A program made the position numbers and the translations under genes. Of a stretch of DNA of 64,000 bases, positions 19,255-30,526 are shown piece after piece. Source of the DNA: Phanerodontia chrysosporium. Its lineage: Eukaryota > Basidiomycota > Agaricomycetes > Polyporales > Phanerochaetaceae. The stretch is taken from assembly GCA_001910725.1 (NCBI GenBank), contig MJGA01000011.1, forward strand, positions 558,001 through 622,000, read 5' to 3'. The notes under the pieces were generated by a model. The model searched no databases. It had not been told where the DNA came from and saw nothing but the letters and a program-made list of their open reading frames with translations. Each line of letters begins with the position of its first letter. Within the stretch, counting starts at the first letter, position 1.

Positions 19255-19854
19255 TGTCACAGTTTTTCGTCTTAACCCTTAGGGTTAGGGGCAGCAGGTG
19301 ACAGAAGCGATTACTCCGAACTGTGACATGCAGAAGCGCTGGAGTGACAGCCCTAGGCTCGGGGCTGGTCACGTGATACGGCGGTCACGTGATGCGCACA
19401 CGTGCGGTATCCCAGGGTCACATGGTCGAAGGTCTAGAAGCAGGCAAGGGTCTGGAAGCGCCGAGACACTCCGGAATGGACTAGAAAGCCCTGGAGGTCT
19501 CTGGACAGGTCCGGACAGTGCTGGAACGTTCTGGAGGTTTCTGGGACATCGTAGGAACATTTAGGAACGTGTAGGAGAATGTAGGAATGCCTGTAGGGCA
19601 CTAGCCAATAGCGTAGTAGGTATTAGATAGCTAGGACCCTGAACACCGGTCCCTGGGGACCTGGTGCACATGTATATAAACCCTGAGGGCTGGGGGTGCC
19701 TCCCCAGCTTCAATCTCATCGCATCTCACCTCTCTAGCCTCTATACCTCGTCTTCAAGCCTGGCTACACCCTTTGTAGTCCAAGTAAACCTTTGCCAGTG
19801 AGTATTGCTGGTTGGTTTGGTGTATAGGCGCTAGGGCAGCGCATTTTTGTGATA
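19255..19854 (+). mobile_element. 3' LTR of copy III (600 bp)
   Basis: TGTCAC...GTGATA ends. The right flank CGCGG is the target site duplication, and host coding sequence of gene A resumes at once. Confidence 0.92.
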
Positions 19855-21292
19855 CGCGGCCTGGACCTTCTGGAGCTCGTCCTGCGCAGCGGCAAGTTTG
19901 GCGCACTCCTCGGCGTAGCCCTCGCTGACCATCTTCAGGCGCCACTCGAGACGCTGAAGGTCTGCTTCGTGCTCGAGACGGTCCGCTTCGATAACGGCTT
20001 CGAGCGCTGCCATCTCTTCGTCCATTGCAGCCAGGCGAGCCTCCTCTGCAGCGGTCTTCGTCTCAAGGGCAGCGAGCTGTTGGGCGGCCACGGCGCATTC
20101 GTGCTCGCACGTGTGCACGTGCAGGCGATGTTCGACGACGCTTGACTGGAGGTTATCTTGGACGTTGTCGTACTCCGTGGTCGCCTGAGCGAGAGTCTGT
20201 TCAAGTGCAAAAATGTCCTTCTCGTGTGCGGAGGCGGCCTCGCGGTCGTCATTGCATAGGTTATACGCGGTCATGAGCATGGCGGCCTCGGCGACAGCAG
20301 CGTCCTCGAGTTCTCGATCAAAGCCTTCCCGGTCAGCCGAAGCCTCCAACACAAGACGGTCGTGTTCGGCAGCTAGCGAATGTTTGCGGGCGTTGGCCGC
20401 AGCGAGCTCGGAGTTGAGAGCAGCAAGCTTGGCTTCAAGAGCAGCCAACTCAGCATTGAGCGTGGAAACCTCGGCGACATGAGACTCCTGGGCAAAGCGT
20501 TTCTCGGCAACAAGAGCTGCATGCTGGAATGCGGACTGGCAGTGACGACGCTGGGTTATCACTAGCGCTTCCTCGTGCGCGGCATCCTCAGCGGCAATTT
20601 CGCTCTGGAGGGCGGCGAACCTGTTCTGTGCTAAGCGCAACTCGAGTACCGCCAGCTCCCGGGAGAGGGCAGCTTCCGTGGCAGCCGCGAAGGCTTTCTT
20701 CTCGGTCAGCGTCCTCTGTGTCTCTGCGGTATATGCGAGCCCTCGAGCGTTCAGCTCCTTGATGGGCTCGATTTCGGTGCGCAGCGTCTCGAGTTCGCTC
20801 CTGTTCGCCCTGAGTTCATCCTACACAATGCCATAAGATTACCAGCTCACAGAAGTATGAATGAGCTCACCTCGGCTGCCTGGAGTGTTGGTAGATTATC
20901 GGTTAGCGTTTGCCCGAGGCGCTTCACTGCAATCTCCTCTTGATGTGTCTGGTCTTCAATTGAACCGACAGACGTCGTGACCTCTGGGGGTGTAGCAGCG
21001 TCTTCGGTATAGACCTTCTCGAGGTCGGTGGCAAGCGCGCGATATTGCTCGATGCCTTGTTCGAGTCGGGAGATACCGGTAACCTCCTTGAAGATTTTCG
21101 TGACTGCAGTCGTGATGATGTTCAAAAAGAATGTCTGCATCGCGCACAGTCAGCTTCTCATCCCTGTATTACATGATAGGTGCTTACTAGGACCGTCCAT
21201 ACCGAGAGTATTGAGAGACAGCACATTGCCAAATGGATCGTCGACATGCCGATGTTTGTGAGGAGCGCGTACGGTGGCACTTCGGGATACAT
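19855..21292 (-). pseudogene. 5' part of membrane-anchored coiled-coil gene A, interrupted by the retrotransposons
   Basis: Minus-strand model: exon 1 21292-21188, exon 2 21134-20871, exon 3 20820-19855, with 53 and 50 bp GT-AG introns in phase. The product starts MYPEVPPYALLTNIGM, then a hydrophobic helix (residues about 15-50), then a very long Ala/Glu-rich coiled coil (about 400 residues) ending KVQAA at the insertion. It matches the plus-strand gene at 40580-42695 in exon order and sequence (for example ITGISRLDNGIAHY against VTGISRLEQGIEQY). The 3' continuation is at 11757-11245. As it stands the gene is disrupted. Function unknown; a membrane-tethered scaffold or tether is the most that can be inferred. 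Confidence 0.82.
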
Positions 21293-23688
21293 GTTCGGAT
21301 GCGGAGAAGAGTGCGTTGCAGAAAGCGCGACAGAATATCAGTGTCCAACACCGACAGTTAGTCAGCCTCTGCTCGACGTTTTGAACTCGACCGGCGAAAG
21401 TTGACTAGTTGGCTAGTGACTGTCAGTCATAAGTACTGCCGGCTAGCTCTATGTCGGAGAAGCAGCTAGGCCGCAATTTGAAACCTGAAGCCCTCTCATC
21501 CCACAGCAGCATGCAGTCAGGTTCCAGGTCGAAGGGAGGGTACGAACTACCAGGCGCCGCATTCACAGTTCGTTTGCAAGGGCTGTAAATCTAGCGATTT
21601 GGCCCTTTTCGGTTCAATTTCGGCATCTGCCGGTTACTCGAACCGGTTCGAGATGCCAAATTTGTCAAACTACACCGCCGACTCGCATAGCAATTCGATC
21701 CGTTCTCTGTTCATGTCACGAAACGACCGCCGCTATGTTTACAGGTCGTATAACGGTAACAACGGCCTGTCGCCGCTATATAGCTGGACCTGCTGCCCTT
21801 GAATAAGCCACGAAGCCGTGATCACTCTTCGCAGTATGTCAAACCATTTCCGGTCCTCTCACTGACTGAACCGCAGTAGTTCGAACAGCAGGGTCTTGAT
21901 TGCACGCAGAGTTGAATATGACCTGCAAAAATCTCACACACTCAAGCCGTATCGTTGGCCGCCGTAGTGATGGTGAGTCGCCGCCACTCTCGCCACACCG
22001 ATGTTTCTGGTCAATGCGGGAGTCCCTCCCGTCCTCTCGCGAAATTTCGCCTTTTCATCGCTCCACGTTATCCTTCCTATCGTATGTGCGAGTCTATGCA
22101 TATTGCAGCATATAGGTTTGCGTGAAAGGCCTGTGCAACTTGCCCACAGATGACTTCCGCCTGCTGGGTCTAGCAGCGGGATACACGTTTACTTCGTTGA
22201 GTCCCGATTCCATCCGGCTCGACTTCGTGGGATGCATCCTGCTCTTCTTGAATCCTTATTCTCGTGCTCATATTGCTCTTCTTGGGGTCTCTACTATCAA
22301 TCATTCTGCGTTTTAGGGATCGACCCTGGGTCCAATACCATCACTGATGCACCGAGGCCTTTTCGACGGAGACGCCTCGGAACCGTTTCCGAGGAGCACC
22401 CTTACGAGTGCTCTCGGAGATAGCCATCAGGTGTTCTGGCGGCGGAGCTGGCTTGCTCGAGCTTACTGTGCGTACCACCGATAGCAAGAATGCTTGCTGA
22501 GGGACGATTCTACGGACAGTCCTTTCACAGTGGCACCCATCGCGTCCGCGCCTCATGGGATAACTGCTACACTTGTGTCCACAGCGAAATCAACAGGTTT
22601 CCGCAACTTGTGGCGCAACGGCTGCCAGGTGAAGACGACCCGAACTCGCGTGTTCAGCACTGTTGTCAGCACGCTGAGACTAAAGGTGCCTATTCCGCGC
22701 AAGCCCCGTTTTCTGCGCCCGTTGCTCTCCGCATGCTGCGCGTCCATGCTTATAATCGCAATGCGGAGCAAGTGTGGCAGTATCAGGGCTGAGATCTTGC
22801 GATATTGTTGTTCTCGACCTGATGATTCGAATCAAAAATCTTGCTAGTATTGTGCTATTCTTGCTGCTCGCGCTTGTAGAGTGAGCCAAAACACTTTCCC
22901 CCTTTTTTGCCACCCAGATGACGGCTATGCGTGGGTGAACGTTACCATGCAGTACCCTCATACGGAGCTGACCCTATATCACCAGCGTCGACGCGAAGGT
23001 TTGACAAATGTGGCGCCACCTAATACAGCAATTCGCAAGGGATAGACCTCATCTCCTTGTTCAGAAGTTAGTGGTCATATAGTGAAATTTCGCTGGCTTT
23101 TCCTCTGTGCCAGCAGCTGAGCGGACGGTTTTATTGTTTTCTCATTGGAGTCTATCAGAATGCAAACGATCTTTCTTTGTCTATCCGATTTTCTTCGCGA
23201 AGGAGCCTGCAGGTGAGGGGGAGCTCAACGGGCAGCCATTGTTCTTGCTGAGGCGACCATTCATCGATATCACGCGGACCCTGGACACCGCGAACCCTAG
23301 GATCGTGATAGACGCCTTTGTTGAAGTTGCACACCCTCCTCACCACCAATACCACGTCTATCCTGCAAGCTAGACTACTAGCACAACTGTAGCTGTTCCT
23401 CGGATATGTATGATTTTCGTATATCGACTTTCTGCCGCAATATTGAAACTTACAAATAGAAATACGGCGGGACCTGCTTGCGCCACAATCGCTGCTGTCT
23501 CCGGGACGGTGCGTCTACCACGCGCACCCGACCATTGTTACCGCTTCTACAGTTCTTCCGACAACAAGGTAAACCCCGTTTTAGGAAGCAAACCTGATTT
23601 CTGTGGTGCACGCCTCCTGGCGGAACAGGTATATATACCAACGGTGCGCCTCCTCGAAACGAACGCATCCGCAACGGACTCTTCACTC
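21293..23688. other. Intergenic stretch between coiled-coil gene A and the FunK1 gene
   Basis: About 2.4 kb with no coding region I can support. The many short open frames have no recognisable domain. It holds one diverged copy of a dispersed repeat (about 21581-21660) and a short inverted repeat near 22350-22400 (CCGAGGCC and CCTCGG motifs). The right end should contain the FunK1 promoter; no clear TATA box close to the start was seen. Confidence 0.5.
21581..21660 (-). repeat. Dispersed repeat, copy 1 (minus)
   Basis: On the minus strand the core reads GAACCGAAAAGGGCCAAATC, followed by GCTAGATTTACAG, with an ACCGGTTCGAG box about 30 bp upstream. Similar cores occur at about 38157-38203 and 39922-39965. 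The copies are diverged, so this is an old family. Class unknown. Confidence 0.45.
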
Positions 23689-26600
23689 ATGCCCTCCTCC
23701 CAAGGCAAAGGCAAAGCTGTCGCACACACCGCAGAGGGGAAGGCTCGCGCCGACCACCCTGAGCACTCTGCCAGCGCACCTCCCCCTCCATTCTCGTCAG
23801 TCTCGACGTCTGGCGTCGCACAAGATCCCGCCCTCCCCGGCCAGTCCGCTCCACGCCCTACGCCCACCCAGCCCACTCCGCACGAGCCTGAGGACCCTTT
23901 TGCGGACGCGAGCGACGCTGGAGAAGAGACGGGCGAAGGCCCTCACACCACCCCTCGCTCGGCTAAGCTTGGTACGACATTCAACCACTACAAGCGCTCT
24001 GGCATCGTCACTCTGCTGCTCAACCGTGAGATGGACCCCTTATACGTCTTCAGGGATTTGGCGGACTTTATGCACGCCTATGTGCCCGGGACCGACCTCA
24101 CGGGGCAGCAGCTGGAATCGATTGGATCGTTCAATAATGTTCCCTACGACGCACAGCCAGAGTGGTTGGCATACCATCCCCTGGTAGGTTTGTTAGGTCA
24201 GCTTCGTATAACAAGTACTGACCTCAAGATTAGATCAGCGTTATCACGAAGATGTACCAAGTAACGAATCTACAGTGCACTGCTCTCGCTACGGGAGCCT
24301 GGCCGGAGTCCGGAATCGACGATCTCAAGCCCGACGCCTGTGTGTACGGTACTGAAGCACCAGCCAGGCTTGCCTACGATATAACGGAAGAGCTGGCGAA
24401 GAAGAAGCCTTCGAATTCTGCTCAGGCGATGGCACTTCGTTCTTGCTCTGGACGAACGGCATGGGCGTGGATGTCCACACTAATCGAGGTGAAGACATCC
24501 GCGAACGCTGCTCCATTTGTCGTACAGGAAGGTGGCAGATGCATGCTATCGAAGCGTACCGAAGCGGCCGAGTCCCGCGCGCAGATGGCGAGATATGCAA
24601 CGGAGATGCAGCTCCGACAACATCGCACATTCGTATTCACCATCTTCATCTCTCGCGATCTGGCATGGCTCATGCGCTGGGACCGGGCCGGTGCCGTCGT
24701 TTCCACTCCTATCAACTATATTCATGACCCTGCACCCCTGCTGAACTTCCTCTACCGCCTCGCATGCCTACCGAGAGCTGCGCAAGGTTATGACACCTCG
24801 GTGTCGCTCGCATCTGAGCAACAAGTTGCGAGCTTCGAGAAGTACCTGGCCGCCCTGCCTGCGGACGCAAAGTGGCTCAAACGGTACGGCTGTCATGCGT
24901 TGTCGGACAAGAAGTTCTATCCAGTACATGCTGTAAGTGACCCGCCCCCTGCAAACGCTACCAGCGAGCCGTATCTAACGATGTTATGCACCGCCAGGTT
25001 CGTTGTCCGGACGTCGAGTGGATGAATTCTTTGGACGAGAAACACCGCGCATTCCCGGGGGTATCGACCAGAAGCCACACGTACCTCATTGGCAGATATC
25101 ATAACGGTACTCGCTCGCCTACCGGTCGTGGTGGCAAAGGCTTCATTGCCTATGACATCGATCGACGCAGGCTTGTTTTCCTCAAGGACTATTGGTGCGC
25201 TGACGCATCAGGCGTACACCCGGAACTCGAGGTATACAGGATCCTACATGAGAAGAGGATCGGGCACGTCGCCACGGCCATTGCGGGAGGGGACGTGGGA
25301 GGTACAAAGGCCCAATGTACTCATACGCAGGACCTCATCAGCGCTACGAGGAAACCTGCGAGAAGATTCCACCATCGCATTATCGTTTGGGAGGTGGGAA
25401 GACCGCTTGACTCCTACGAACGCTCTGGCGTACTGGTAGGAGCTGTCCTGCAAGCGATACATGGTGAGTAGCTCTACTTAGGCCGCTAGAATTCATTCTC
25501 ACGAGTATGTTGACTAGCTCACAAGGAGGCCTGGGAAACGGCCGGGATCCTCCATCGAGACGTTAGCATGGGCAATATTCTCATTGACACGGAAAGTCGC
25601 GCAGTCAGGGCATTCCTCAATGACTGGGACCTCTGCAAGTACAAGGAAGAACTAGGTGAGGGAGCGATAGCGAGTCAGCACGGACGTTCGGTACGCGAGC
25701 AGCTTTTCGGGGACCATACAGTAATTGATTCCACCCGTCTGACAGGGCACATGGCCGTATATGTCGGGAATATTACTCAAGTACCCCCGGAAGCCTAATG
25801 AACTCGCAGACGACATCGAGTCATTCGTGTACGTTATCACCATCGCCCTCCTCCGCTTCCACCTCCACTCGCTCTCGGTTGAGGACGCACATGGCATCAA
25901 GACCGAGCTGGCTATGTACTACACCCAGAAGTTTGACACCTACGACGAAGCGAAAGGCGGCTATATCGTTGGAGGCACGGCGAAGGTGCGAGATATGTGC
26001 TTGGGCGATCCCGGCTTTACACTTGCACCAAAGAACTCGGAGAAGCTCTCAGATCTTCTGACGGGATTGTATCAGTTGGGGAAGAACCACTACTCAAAGT
26101 TGGATTTCGAGGAGCTCCAGCGTAAATACGGCGTAGAGCGCCTACCCGATCCCTCGTCTACGCCTGCCGTGGCGAACGAAGGCGAGGAGTCTGACTATGA
26201 TATGGAGATTGACTTTGGAGAGCCTGACCCGGAGATTGTATTGACGCCCCGCAAGGATAGTGCCACGGTCATCGACACCTCTACGCCCCGAAGCGTTGCC
26301 CATACTACCATTGGCGCCACCTCGTCGATTTCTAATCCCTCGCACCTTCCACCACCTGCTGGCCCTTCGCTGCCTGGCTCAGCTGCTATTGCCGAGTCGA
26401 CTCCGCCCACGACAGGTGCCTCTGTCATCACCGGAGACTTCAATTCTCACGACTCAATAATCAGCGTCTTCACCGGCCTTTCGAAATCGATCTGGATCAA
26501 GGACAAGGTCGACGACCAATTTGTTGGGCTCCCCTTCTACCGGGCTTTTCAGCCCAAGATGAGCACGGGAGGAAGTGACCGACGGAAACGCGGCTCGCAC

Positions 26601-26729
26601 CTGGATGACGCTTCAGGGCGTCGGAGGACTAGGTCTAAGCCGAGTACCAGTAGCAGTAGCACCACACCTCTCGAGATGATCGCTGAGGACGAGCAGGGGG
26701 ATGTCTTTGGTCCGGTCACGAGCACGTAG
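23689..26729 (+). CDS. FunK1-type fungal protein kinase
   Basis: Five exons in phase: 23689-24183, 24234-24932, 24998-25463, 25518-25690, 25746-26729, about 938 residues. The first 100 residues are low-complexity, Pro/Ser-rich. A restriction-like N-terminal half carries YHPLISVI and a conserved DACVYG region. The kinase part shows a VFLKDYW lysine, the catalytic loop LHRDVSMGNILI (exon 4) and DWDL in place of DFG, then GTWPYMSG (exon 5). This combination is the FunK1 family (Pkinase_fungal), expanded in mushrooms. The tail after about 780 is Ser/Pro/Thr-rich with a basic RRKRG patch. The start is the first ATG in the coding-like part; an ATG further upstream in frame at 23410 is possible. Substrates are unknown. 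No frame damage. Confidence 0.85.
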
Positions 26730-27686
26730 CCACTATACCGTTGTATTGCATTCTGCCCTGTATCCTTGCCTTCAATGTACCCTTGCGCTTATAAGTTCGG
26801 CCGATTCGATGTCGCGAGTCTCATCGAAAAGAGACGAGATGCATAAGGCTATGGCAGCAAGTTCAAGTTGCATGACGATGTAGCTGTCCACGCGAGCCGG
26901 ACAAGCCGCGACAAGACCCCGAAAACCGTGCGTCGCGGCCTCGGCTGGTGTGGTGAAGTCTCGGTCATTGAAGTGTCGAATGGCAGGCGAAATTGCGTAG
27001 GTCTTACTGAAAGTCGCTCGCGAGAGATGTCGATGACATTGGAAATATCATATGTACCGCAGGCACCAGCCCGGACTACTTCTGGGGTCTTACCCGGCTT
27101 CTCAGGCGCTCACTGAAGAGTCCGTTTGCAACACGGTACCCTGGTCAGCCTGCTGCAAGACCTACTGCGCTCATCGGGCCATATGGCTAGCTGTATTCCA
27201 CCTACATCTACACCTCATAAGCCGCGAGAATCTGGCTTCCAGTGCATCGACTTGGAACGGCTACTCCTAGCACTTCGCTCCGAAAGTGCCTCAACGCCTC
27301 GCGCTGTTGCCCTCTAGCACACCTCCACGGCTGATCAAGCGTGGAGGCCAGCCCGAAGACTCGCATGCAGTGGCTGCGGCTAACGTGAGAAAGTGGACTT
27401 TAGGCCTGTTGGATTGTTATGCGCTGCAAGCGAGCGGTAACGAATGCATCGCCCCCGCAGGCAGTGCCTATCGCGCACTCAGCCTCATCGTCTGCGGTCT
27501 ATCCGCTCTCAGCAGGCTCTTCGCCAAGCATCGCAATGCACAGTGCTTTTATGCTTCTATCAGTAGTCGTATGTGTTTCGTAATCTTCCTCATTTAGCCA
27601 CCGCTGAAGCCTCGACAATAAAAGCCCCGTGTGTGCGCAGTTCAGTCGACGGACATCCGTACAGTCTTGAGCGCGACTGAGGTGTA
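26730..27686. other. Intergenic stretch between FunK1 and F-box genes
   Basis: Nearly 1 kb without a supportable gene. It could hide a degenerate N-terminal exon for the next gene, whose first half lacks an F-box, but I found no F-box-like sequence in the three forward frames. Confidence 0.4.
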
Positions 27687-30020
27687 ATGGCCTCCGTATC
27701 ACCATCGGATTATTCATCGGGCCCAAGGCCTGCCGCGGGTATGATAAACCTGCCATATACGATCCCATCCCTCGCCTTCACCAACCTCACATCGATTCAA
27801 CTCTACCGCATTACTCTCCCTGCTTTTACCGACCTCCGATGGCTGATTTCCAACGCTGAAGCCCTATGCATTCTACAACTAGGAAACGTACAATGGCTGT
27901 CGAAAGCCAGTCTCGCCGATCGTCGCTCCCCCTATCGTCCTTCACGCGGCCGTCTGAGGACTCTCTGTGTCGATGGGCACGCAACCTGGCTCCGGGATCC
28001 CCAGACTCTCCAGCTCTTCGAGTGGTTGGCAACATCTGGTGCCGTCAGCTCCCTCTCAGATGCTTACTTCAATCGTGTAATGTTATTGGACGACCACATG
28101 CTAGTGGCTCTCGCCTCCGTGGTCGAAGCGTCTTGCGTTACGCTGAGAACGCTTGCACTTGGCTTTGGTCCAAACCTTGACGTGCGACCCAGTGAGCACA
28201 TACATTCTAATTCAAGTTCGTTGAAGGAATCTGACGTTGACCTCGCAGTACTCAAGACCCTTCGCGTTTGCCTGTCCCTCGAGACCCTTTTCTTCCAGGT
28301 CCCATATCACTCACCAGCCTTCTCACACCTAATCGCATTCGCCGAAGCCCTCCAGGTGTCCTCACTGAAGCGATTATACCTGAAACTAGACTGGTCACGC
28401 ATATGCTGGGAGCCTACAGTATCGCAATGGTCCAGACTTGATACTGCGCTTCAGCTGCCGCAATACCTCGACGTCGAAATGATTGCGGTAGCTCGAATCG
28501 GTATCGACGAATACCGTCCAGTATGGGGTAATGTCTACTACAACCAGGTCTACGACCCTGACAACTGGCGTCCTCTCATTAAAGCAGCTCTACCGCGAAC
28601 GTTCGATCGTGGAGTGCTCGCGTTCTGGGAGGATAGCGACCTAGCCACAAAGCCCTCCCTCCTGTCTCCCAACAAGCCCATGCCGACTTTGCCCATTGAA
28701 ATACAAGAGACTATCATCAACTTCGTCGCTGGCGATGTAGATCCGGTGGAGACTCTGCGCTCGTGCGCCGCAACATGTCGGGATTGGCGTCCGAGGAGTC
28801 GAAGACATCTCTTCCGTTCACTGCGCATCGTCCCGACTTCTACGCATAATAACAACGTGGACAAGTTGATCACGCTTCTGCGCCAGAGTCCCCAGGTGCG
28901 GCAATACATCCACTCCCTTGACGTGGTGGGGAGCACGGAGAGGCTACCGACTCTGCAGAACGTGTTCGTTGGGCTGGGCGGCCTCCTCCCTCAAGTACGC
29001 GAAATATCCCTGGAGCGCGGATCCTTATATCGCCATCACGGGCTGCACTCGCTTAGCCATTACACTAAATCCTTCAGCAGCGTAACGTCTTTGACCCTGC
29101 GCAAAGTTACTCTTCACTCCGGGCGCGACCTTCAGCAGATTGTATCGGGTTTACAGGGTTTGCAAACCTTCACGTTGAGTGACCCACGCTGGCACGGGCC
29201 GTCTTTTCAGGCGTTCTTCCCCTGGACACGGCCTCGCATGGCTCAGCTGCAAAATCTCTACATCGTCGGATGCTCTGCGGACTGGGCCCTCGATCCACGG
29301 ACGGTGAACCTTGTACGCTGGTTGGCCCACTGTGGTGCTGTCAACGCGCTCCAGAGTTTGCATCTCGAAGGAATGATGATTCTCGATGAGAATCTGCTCG
29401 CGGAAGTACAAGCAATCATCCGTGTAGCGAAAGACCATCTCGGGGTCATCTGTCTTTCAATTGGTCCCAATATTGACCCACTACTTCGTAAGTCGTTCGC
29501 CTCCTGGGAGGGGCTCCCAGCTGATGGATTCATGCACGCCCCTCTAGTCCATGCATCTATTTCCACATGTTCCGCGCTGCGCACCTTTGGCATCAGAACG
29601 CCTTACTTTGCCGAATGTTTTTCTTGCCTCCCTACCTTTGTCAACACATTTTCAAGCTCCAACCTCACACAACTCCTCCTGTTGTTCGTCCAATACTCCG
29701 ATGCATCGGAACCGACTAAGGAGAATTGGACGGAGCTCGACAACGCCTTGCACGGCGCCATTGAAGGTAAACACCTTCCGAGGCTCGCGACCGTTGCTGT
29801 AAACAAGCTTCGCCCTCAAGGGCAGCCCGGACTGCAGCCGGTATTGGGTGACATGCAGACGCAGGTAGACCTGTCATCCCACTCTGACAGTGCCTGGCAG
29901 AACGAACTGGTAGCCCTGCTGCCTCGTATGCACAAGAGAGGGCACCTGGCCTCCGTAACCCCGAAGGCAGCATTGACCCGATTTCAACGGGTCTCACGCT
30001 CAGTTCCTGGGATCTGGTGA
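27687..30020 (+). CDS. Double F-box/LRR-like protein (internal duplication)
   Basis: One uninterrupted 777-codon frame. Residues about 331-380 are an F-box (LPIEIQETIINF, then TCRDW and LFRSLRI), the Skp1-binding motif of SCF ubiquitin ligases. Leucine-rich-repeat-like sequence follows to the end. Residues 1-330 are a second, older copy of the repeat part without an F-box: LFEWLATSGAVSSL and LALGFGPNLD correspond to LVRWLAHCGAVNAL and LSIGPNID of the second half. So two tandem family members appear joined in frame. Members of this mushroom-expanded family are usually about half as long. Start chosen at the first ATG of the frame. The role would be substrate recognition; the substrate is unknown. 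Confidence 0.75.
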   Translation: MASVSPSDYSSGPRPAAGMINLPYTIPSLAFTNLTSIQLYRITLPAFTDLRWLISNAEALCILQLGNVQWLSKASLADRRSPYRPSRGRLRTLCVDGHATWLRDPQTLQLFEWLATSGAVSSLSDAYFNRVMLLDDHMLVALASVVEASCVTLRTLALGFGPNLDVRPSEHIHSNSSSLKESDVDLAVLKTLRVCLSLETLFFQVPYHSPAFSHLIAFAEALQVSSLKRLYLKLDWSRICWEPTVSQWSRLDTALQLPQYLDVEMIAVARIGIDEYRPVWGNVYYNQVYDPDNWRPLIKAALPRTFDRGVLAFWEDSDLATKPSLLSPNKPMPTLPIEIQETIINFVAGDVDPVETLRSCAATCRDWRPRSRRHLFRSLRIVPTSTHNNNVDKLITLLRQSPQVRQYIHSLDVVGSTERLPTLQNVFVGLGGLLPQVREISLERGSLYRHHGLHSLSHYTKSFSSVTSLTLRKVTLHSGRDLQQIVSGLQGLQTFTLSDPRWHGPSFQAFFPWTRPRMAQLQNLYIVGCSADWALDPRTVNLVRWLAHCGAVNALQSLHLEGMMILDENLLAEVQAIIRVAKDHLGVICLSIGPNIDPLLRKSFASWEGLPADGFMHAPLVHASISTCSALRTFGIRTPYFAECFSCLPTFVNTFSSSNLTQLLLLFVQYSDASEPTKENWTELDNALHGAIEGKHLPRLATVAVNKLRPQGQPGLQPVLGDMQTQVDLSSHSDSAWQNELVALLPRMHKRGHLASVTPKAALTRFQRVSRSVPGIW

Positions 30021-30526
30021 GTAGTCGGGAGATTTGGGAATGCGACCAAACTGATAAACCGGCCTTAGACATACGCACCGTTTTCCAGGGTTACGCCGCC
30101 GGCTCCGTGGCGTCATCATCCAAAGTATGCCAATGGGAGTTCGCGGTGGGAAGGTCGCATCGCCATGCAGACAATCATTCTGCCCTGCCTCAAGACAATG
30201 GAGGATGGTACCCAAGTACCCTCGGAGGTTTCAGTTGATATCCCTATGGTTGTGATCCCTCGAGACGCTGCTCCCCCATGGGGTAGACGATTCTAGTGAG
30301 TGTAGTATCGATTGGCATATCATTCTGGAGTGTGCGTATGTACTAGGGTATAACACCAAATTACAGAAGTTACAATGCGGGAGAGAGGAACTATTCACGA
30401 CCACTATGATCCAGATATATGCGAAATGTTGCGAGACGAGAAGCAAAATGTGAATGAATGTGGGATGCGTGCGTAACGAAGACCCAGCAGAAAAGACAGT
30501 AGTAGGAAGCAGCTCACGGTCGCCGT
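30021..30526. other. Convergent intergenic stretch
   Basis: Holds the 3' flanks of the F-box gene (plus) and of dhc1 (minus). No gene, RNA or repeat recognised. Confidence 0.5.

Larger units (their letters stand above)
11758..19854 (+). mobile_element. Complete Ty3/gypsy chromovirus, copy III, with matching TSD
   Basis: 8097 bp with identical-looking LTRs at 11758-12357 and 19255-19854 and a 5 bp CGCGG duplication on both sides. It is the original insertion into exon 3 of coiled-coil gene A (minus strand). Its gene order matches copy II. A single missing G in the RT gene breaks pol, unless that base is a sequencing error. Confidence 0.93.

Noticed and set aside
1..19854. Independent serial insertions of three elements
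   Set aside because: The duplicated 513 bp host fragment and mismatched flanks of copy II need a locus duplication; separate insertions would not copy host sequence.
25691..25745. Apparent frameshift in the FunK1 gene before GTWPYMSG
   Set aside because: An intron from GTACGC at 25691 to GACAG at 25745 joins HGRS to GTWPYM in phase, as expected for the family. No damage is needed.
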